Notes under the pieces: model-generated
What the model was told of the DNA's origin: nothing
The model's input: the letters and a program-made list of their open reading frames with translations, nothing else
Databases searched by the model: none
Assembly: GCA_910585565.1 (NCBI GenBank)
Contig: CAJUFC010000066.1
Location: 1 to 15,421 of the forward strand
Direction of reading: 5' to 3'
DNA: 15,421 nucleotides
Source of the DNA: an uncultured Eggerthellaceae bacterium
GTDB taxonomy: Bacteria > Actinomycetota > Coriobacteriia > Coriobacteriales > Eggerthellaceae
Program-made: the position numbers and the translations under genes
Shown: positions 12,701 through 15,421 of the stretch, in pieces
Position numbering within the stretch: the first letter of the stretch is position 1
Layout: each line of letters opens with the position of its first letter

Positions 12701-15018
12701 CGCGCACGCTGAAGGCCAACCTCAACAGCCTGGGCATTCGCCAGGGGCAGCTGAACGGCGACGCCAGCTGGTACGCCTACGGGCTGCCGCATCCCAATAA
12801 CGAGGGCAACGCACTCGGCTACGTGTTCGCGGGCTGGTCGACTGACAACCGTGAGATCGGCGTCAAACCCGACCACGGGCCGTGGACGCACTTCCAAGAC
12901 GACGCCGATATGCTGGCGACGCTCTTCCCCACGCAGACCAACGAGGTGCCGCGCAGCGATGGCGGCGAGTCGTACCAGTGGGGCAACAACTACGCACGTG
13001 TTTTCAGCACGTGGCTGTCCTATCAGGCAGTGCCGGTGACGCTGGGCACCGAGGGCCCGGTGGGGCCGGCCACGGCCGCCGACGGCACGGGCGATGGCGA
13101 GACGGTGTCAGCCAAGGCGCTCGATGGCAGCGCGCTGGGGGCCGACCTTGCCGAGCAGGAGATCTACTACTGGCCTGAGAAGGGCCTGGTCAAGGGCACG
13201 TACAACAACAAGCAAAACACTGACGAGATTGTGGCTGCTTCAGGCGACGACCTCACGCTCAAGGGCGGCATGAGCCTGTCGATGATGGGCCGCTATGGGT
13301 ACCGCTTCATCGGCTGGGGTGTGCGCGGCAGCGGGTATGCCGACGACCCCGACCGCTCGAAGTGCACCATCTATGCCTATTACGACGAGAAGGGGCGCAC
13401 GATCAAGCTGACCGACGCCGGCGCGGCCAAGGTAGCCGAGTGGAACGCCAAGCCGTGGGAGGGCAGCTACGACCCCGCTTCAAAGGAGTGGGAGGTGAAA
13501 ACCACCTACCAGCCCACCGAGTGGGAGGCGCTGTGGGAGGTGCGCACCTACGACGTGACGCTGCGCCTGCCGGCGTCGGCCGTGAACGGCGTCAAGCTCA
13601 ACAACGGCGGCTATACCTGGGTGGAGGACCGCACGTCTGCTGGCGAGGTGGGCGACAGTCCCAGCTGGTACGTGGGCAAAAAGACGTGGAAGTACTGGGA
13701 TACGCTGGCCGTGCCCGAGCCTGCCTATCGTCTGAACACTGGTTTCAACACCTACGAGGGCTGGTACAACGACAAGGAGAAGATGTATGCGCCCGGTGAG
13801 GCGGGGTCGACGGACGCGACCATCGAGGGGCGCAAGGTGGCGACTGAGGCCGCTGTGTACAAGGGCAACGAGTTCCACATCATGAGGAAAACCGCCACGG
13901 ACGGCGACGGCAACGCCGTCACCAAGCCTGCGGGCACATGGGGCAATCTCTTCGTGGAGGAGACGCGCGACTCGGCGGCGCGCGACCAGTTCGGCAACGC
14001 TCCGGCTGGTGGCGACCGCGTCGCCGACGGGGAGGTCGTGCTGTGGCTGCGCTACACCCCCGTCTACATCAACGCGACCGCGCCCATGGGCGTGTGGCTG
14101 GCCAACGACGAGGCCACGGGCGGCGCGTACGTCGTCGGCTCGGACAAGCGGATGCACCTCGAGGCGAAGGCGTCGTTCACCGTGAAGACCGACACCACGC
14201 ACGACCTGGTGCTGACCGACGTCAAGGCTACCGACATCGTGAGCGCCACCGCGACGCAGGGCGGCACAGGCGCCCAGGACACGGTGACCGACGTGGTGCT
14301 GGACGAGGGCGCGAACGCGGGCTCGAACGGCAAGGGCTTCTGCGAGCAGCTGCTTGATGTCTACTCGAGCAGCGACGATGCGAGCAAGGTCTACTACGAC
14401 ACCGACTCTTCGCGCATGTTCTGGATCAGTCCTGAGAGCACCGTGACGTACAACGCGGCGCTTGGCGAGGCCAACGCGACTTCGGACGCCAATGCGAAGC
14501 GGCGCTACTTTGGTTTCGGCCACGTCGACGGCGACAACGCGCTGCACGGCGATGCCAGCGTGAAAGGGCCAAAGAACGTGCTGGATGCCTTCCGGCTGAA
14601 GCATGGCGCGAGCATGTCCGCCGGCGGCATGGGCGGCCTCGTGGTGGGCTCGGAAATCAAGGGCGAGGGCGCGGACGCAGGCAAGACCGTGTTCAAGAAC
14701 TACGACTTCTACTACGGGCTGGACCTGCGCCGCTGCAAGATCGACCCGGGGGCTGCGCAGGCGCTCTTGGAGGCGAGCAATGCGGCCGCTGACGGCGCTG
14801 CCGACGGCGCCGGCGCGAGTGCGTGGGAGTACAACGAGCCGCACAAGCAGCCGCTCGTGCGCGTGACGTTCACGTTCGCGGTCGAGCGCAACGAGCTCGT
14901 GAGCTATTCGGCCCGCATGGGCGAGACGTTCGACGCTGGTGCGGTGGCGGCGCGCGCGAATGCAGCCGCCGGGGACGCGGACGTTCCCGAGATATCGGTC
15001 GGCCCGGCGCTCAGCTAG
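9781..15018 (+). CDS. Giant secreted surface-type protein with BspA leucine-rich repeats and InlB-type B-repeats
   Basis: A 1745-residue exported protein. The signal peptide has RR before a hydrophobic core (about 17-33) and a likely cleavage after AFA at residue 41. AAGGA at 9768-9772 lies 8 nt before this ATG; an in-frame GTG at 9631 would bury the signal. LRR_5/BspA repeats are clearest at about 380-477 (NAFEGAVFLSSVTIPEGVTA, ESAFAGCTNLKSVSLPSTLK). Residues about 520-660 are an unrecognised domain. From about 659 come B-repeat-like units marked by GYKFVGW, GFWFVGW, GYVFAGW, GYRFIGW and FNTYEGW. The C-terminus (from about 1420) is unrecognised and ends VPEISVGPALS, with no LPxTG, membrane helix or wall-binding repeat. 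Such proteins usually act in adhesion or matrix and host binding; that is inference. Base composition drops sharply between about 11090 and 11950. Confidence 0.9.
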   Translation: MDREFARSALGAPARRLLAIVLMALMAVTMTPALGTHSAFAETAEGGLLYEIENGEATLVGFEDGASLAGALIIPETVPDGDGAATVKAVEIAEGQVAEGVTSLTLPQTVEAVKTEGLAAAFPALASVEVAAAAEGDGAAGKGAYSSVAGMLFRSAAGQASSDGSAFAEDALELVWAPPAMVVARIPLECKAIASGAFMDAAALETVMSFGKMESIASAEKDAEGNVTKPGAFTDEQISRLTIVVPGTNYAVTGEGAERVSGSVALSEKTDMLEKRKAWFHHGFDTEQIIMGAPFGEIEGVNAVSDEGVMEDRSLVTPLENGRSHLELTPEEQAEKAARRGEDPEAGLSFSYQASMDLSVRWAGDRSATPAHVDVPAYAKVDGVTYQVAQIEPNAFEGAVFLSSVTIPEGVTAIGESAFAGCTNLKSVSLPSTLKTIDYAAFKGTALESITIPESVIIIGGEAFADCASLTSVELRGTPAVAESAGIEGTTSLSAEGELAEDGNPSSNDAVDSLSPYIASPSLNKVGSFMNFDVVGRRNASGQYWTINEHTESAASLPELSFPVTSSKGLAYSSWYVADTYVTPTAKTLYAFVWSDVNGGNINDHSSGSWEAMRLCARRDGNFTWGLRFYNAAATGAPVGTWPYVSGTDSLFLGGDVLIKFDSAGGSSASPQTYITHNGGETYRSLPTPTRAGYKFVGWTLAGAPVSASSVIPNTGIYTLTAQWDDINADVSVEGIPDEGVALQAGSFGSNAMLADGKLTINPSGWSGAHSVWAKVESNGDLKIYEDDSTSSSVGCTLKSPTNPGYYFDKWVIDGVDVTSSSGLVEISNAKPHTFKLVYPPKQFDVTYNPNGGTWGDVDGAGMDDKKANKVVEGRTYPEGADLLTDLTREGFWFVGWSLSGNTETVDSDRLKEQYDDFTLTAVWQPRVYRVEYDVNAANNNTAEGSADITAPGNSYFVHPAAIPAVYDEAADGTRTLKANLNSLGIRQGQLNGDASWYAYGLPHPNNEGNALGYVFAGWSTDNREIGVKPDHGPWTHFQDDADMLATLFPTQTNEVPRSDGGESYQWGNNYARVFSTWLSYQAVPVTLGTEGPVGPATAADGTGDGETVSAKALDGSALGADLAEQEIYYWPEKGLVKGTYNNKQNTDEIVAASGDDLTLKGGMSLSMMGRYGYRFIGWGVRGSGYADDPDRSKCTIYAYYDEKGRTIKLTDAGAAKVAEWNAKPWEGSYDPASKEWEVKTTYQPTEWEALWEVRTYDVTLRLPASAVNGVKLNNGGYTWVEDRTSAGEVGDSPSWYVGKKTWKYWDTLAVPEPAYRLNTGFNTYEGWYNDKEKMYAPGEAGSTDATIEGRKVATEAAVYKGNEFHIMRKTATDGDGNAVTKPAGTWGNLFVEETRDSAARDQFGNAPAGGDRVADGEVVLWLRYTPVYINATAPMGVWLANDEATGGAYVVGSDKRMHLEAKASFTVKTDTTHDLVLTDVKATDIVSATATQGGTGAQDTVTDVVLDEGANAGSNGKGFCEQLLDVYSSSDDASKVYYDTDSSRMFWISPESTVTYNAALGEANATSDANAKRRYFGFGHVDGDNALHGDASVKGPKNVLDAFRLKHGASMSAGGMGGLVVGSEIKGEGADAGKTVFKNYDFYYGLDLRRCKIDPGAAQALLEASNAAADGAADGAGASAWEYNEPHKQPLVRVTFTFAVERNELVSYSARMGETFDAGAVAARANAAAGDADVPEISVGPALS

Positions 15019-15038
15019 CGAGCGCTGGTTCCCTGCGG

Positions 15039-15073
15039 GGGTGGGGCGCCTCGTTCGCGAAGGCGCCCCACCC
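15039..15073. terminator. Very stable 13-bp hairpin between the two exported-protein genes
   Basis: GGGTGGGGCGCCT pairs perfectly with AGGCGCCCCACCC. The loop can form two more pairs around TTCG. It begins 20 nt after the large gene's stop. No T tract follows (ATCGCCATCA), so it may act as a partial terminator or mRNA-stabilising hairpin rather than a full stop before the next gene. Confidence 0.5.
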
Positions 15074-15127
15074 ATCGCCATCAGATTCATCAACGAAGAG
15101 GTCATCGCTCATAGGAAGAACACACCT

Positions 15128-15421
15128 ATGTCTATCTTGAGGACATATCTACAGAGGCAGCCGGAAGGGCCGCCGGGTAGCGTGCGCCGCTCGGTGGCAG
15201 CTGGTCTGCTTGCCCTGGCACTCGCGCTGGCGTGGGCCGGCATGGCTCCGGCGTTGGCTTGGGCGAACACGTCCGAGACGATGCTGGGCATCAACCTTGC
15301 GGTGCCGTCTACGACGCAGCAGGGCGGCACGGGCGGTGGCACGGCCGGCACATCTGGTACCGGCGGTGCGCTGGGCATCAACATGGTGGTGCCTGACGTG
15401 CTGCCGCCTGCCGAGGGCGAC
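15128..15421 (+). CDS. Exported protein with LGIN-type repeats, 3' end outside window
   Basis: The frame is open from ATG 15128 to the last base, giving 98 residues. AGGAAG at 15113-15118 lies 9 nt upstream. The N-terminus has RR followed by a hydrophobic stretch (about 24-45: AGLLALALALAWAGMAPALA) and probable cleavage near AWA-NT at residues 46-47. The mature start repeats a short unit, LGINLAVP and LGINMVVP, separated by a Gly/Thr-rich linker. I do not recognise the family. It follows the giant surface protein by 109 nt on the same strand and may be co-transcribed despite the hairpin between them. It could be a partner or anchor for that unanchored protein, but the sequence here is too short to say. 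Confidence 0.75.
   Translation, partial: MSILRTYLQRQPEGPPGSVRRSVAAGLLALALALAWAGMAPALAWANTSETMLGINLAVPSTTQQGGTGGGTAGTSGTGGALGINMVVPDVLPPAEGD

Noticed and set aside
13480..15105. 541-codon minus-strand open frame opposite the surface protein
   Set aside because: Shadow of a GC3-biased gene, with no domain and Arg/His-rich composition. The 11623-12897 minus frame is rejected for the same reason.
1..15421. CRISPR array, insertion sequence, integrase or prophage genes
   Set aside because: No regularly spaced direct repeats and no transposase or recombinase motifs were found in any frame.

Overview
This is a GC-rich, gene-dense stretch of bacterial chromosome. It most likely comes from an anaerobic actinobacterium of the class Coriobacteriia (Olsenella, Collinsella or Eggerthella type). 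That placement is an inference from three things: high GC with strong GC3 codon bias, a purine operon beside metNIQ, and a very large secreted protein that joins BspA-type leucine-rich repeats to InlB-type B-repeats. No rRNA or tRNA gene is present to confirm it.

Region 1 (1-4179) is a tight plus-strand operon: purM (5' end outside the window), purN, an XdhC/CoxI-family gene and purH. Gaps are 23, 19 and 3 nt. PurM, PurN and PurH are steps of de novo IMP synthesis. XdhC proteins normally mature molybdenum hydroxylases such as xanthine dehydrogenase, so its position here is notable.

Region 2 (about 4200-4480) is the most unusual part. A 253-bp element is bounded by 26-nt arms that can pair almost completely, with a -10-like box just outside each arm. 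It encodes, on the minus strand, a 42-residue peptide with one membrane segment and an acidic tail. The peptide has a near-perfect Shine-Dalgarno sequence that is folded into a GAAA-capped hairpin. The layout resembles a type I toxin-antitoxin locus or a small inverted-repeat element, but no sequence family is recognised.

Region 3 (4558-7461) is a methionine ABC importer operon, metN-metI-metQ. It has a candidate promoter, a hairpin over the metN ribosome binding site, a palindrome ahead of metQ and a very strong bidirectional terminator. Convergent to it lies a minus-strand sodium-coupled NSS-family amino acid transporter (7612-8997).

Region 4 (8998-9780) has no convincing protein gene. It holds a G-rich tract and an extended -10 box, a 119-bp hairpin-forming inverted repeat followed by an intrinsic terminator (a probable structured RNA), and a separate terminator facing the minus strand that implies a second small RNA.

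Region 5 (9781-15421) encodes a 1745-residue exported surface-type protein of mosaic base composition with no visible wall anchor. After a strong hairpin comes the start of another exported protein that runs off the window.
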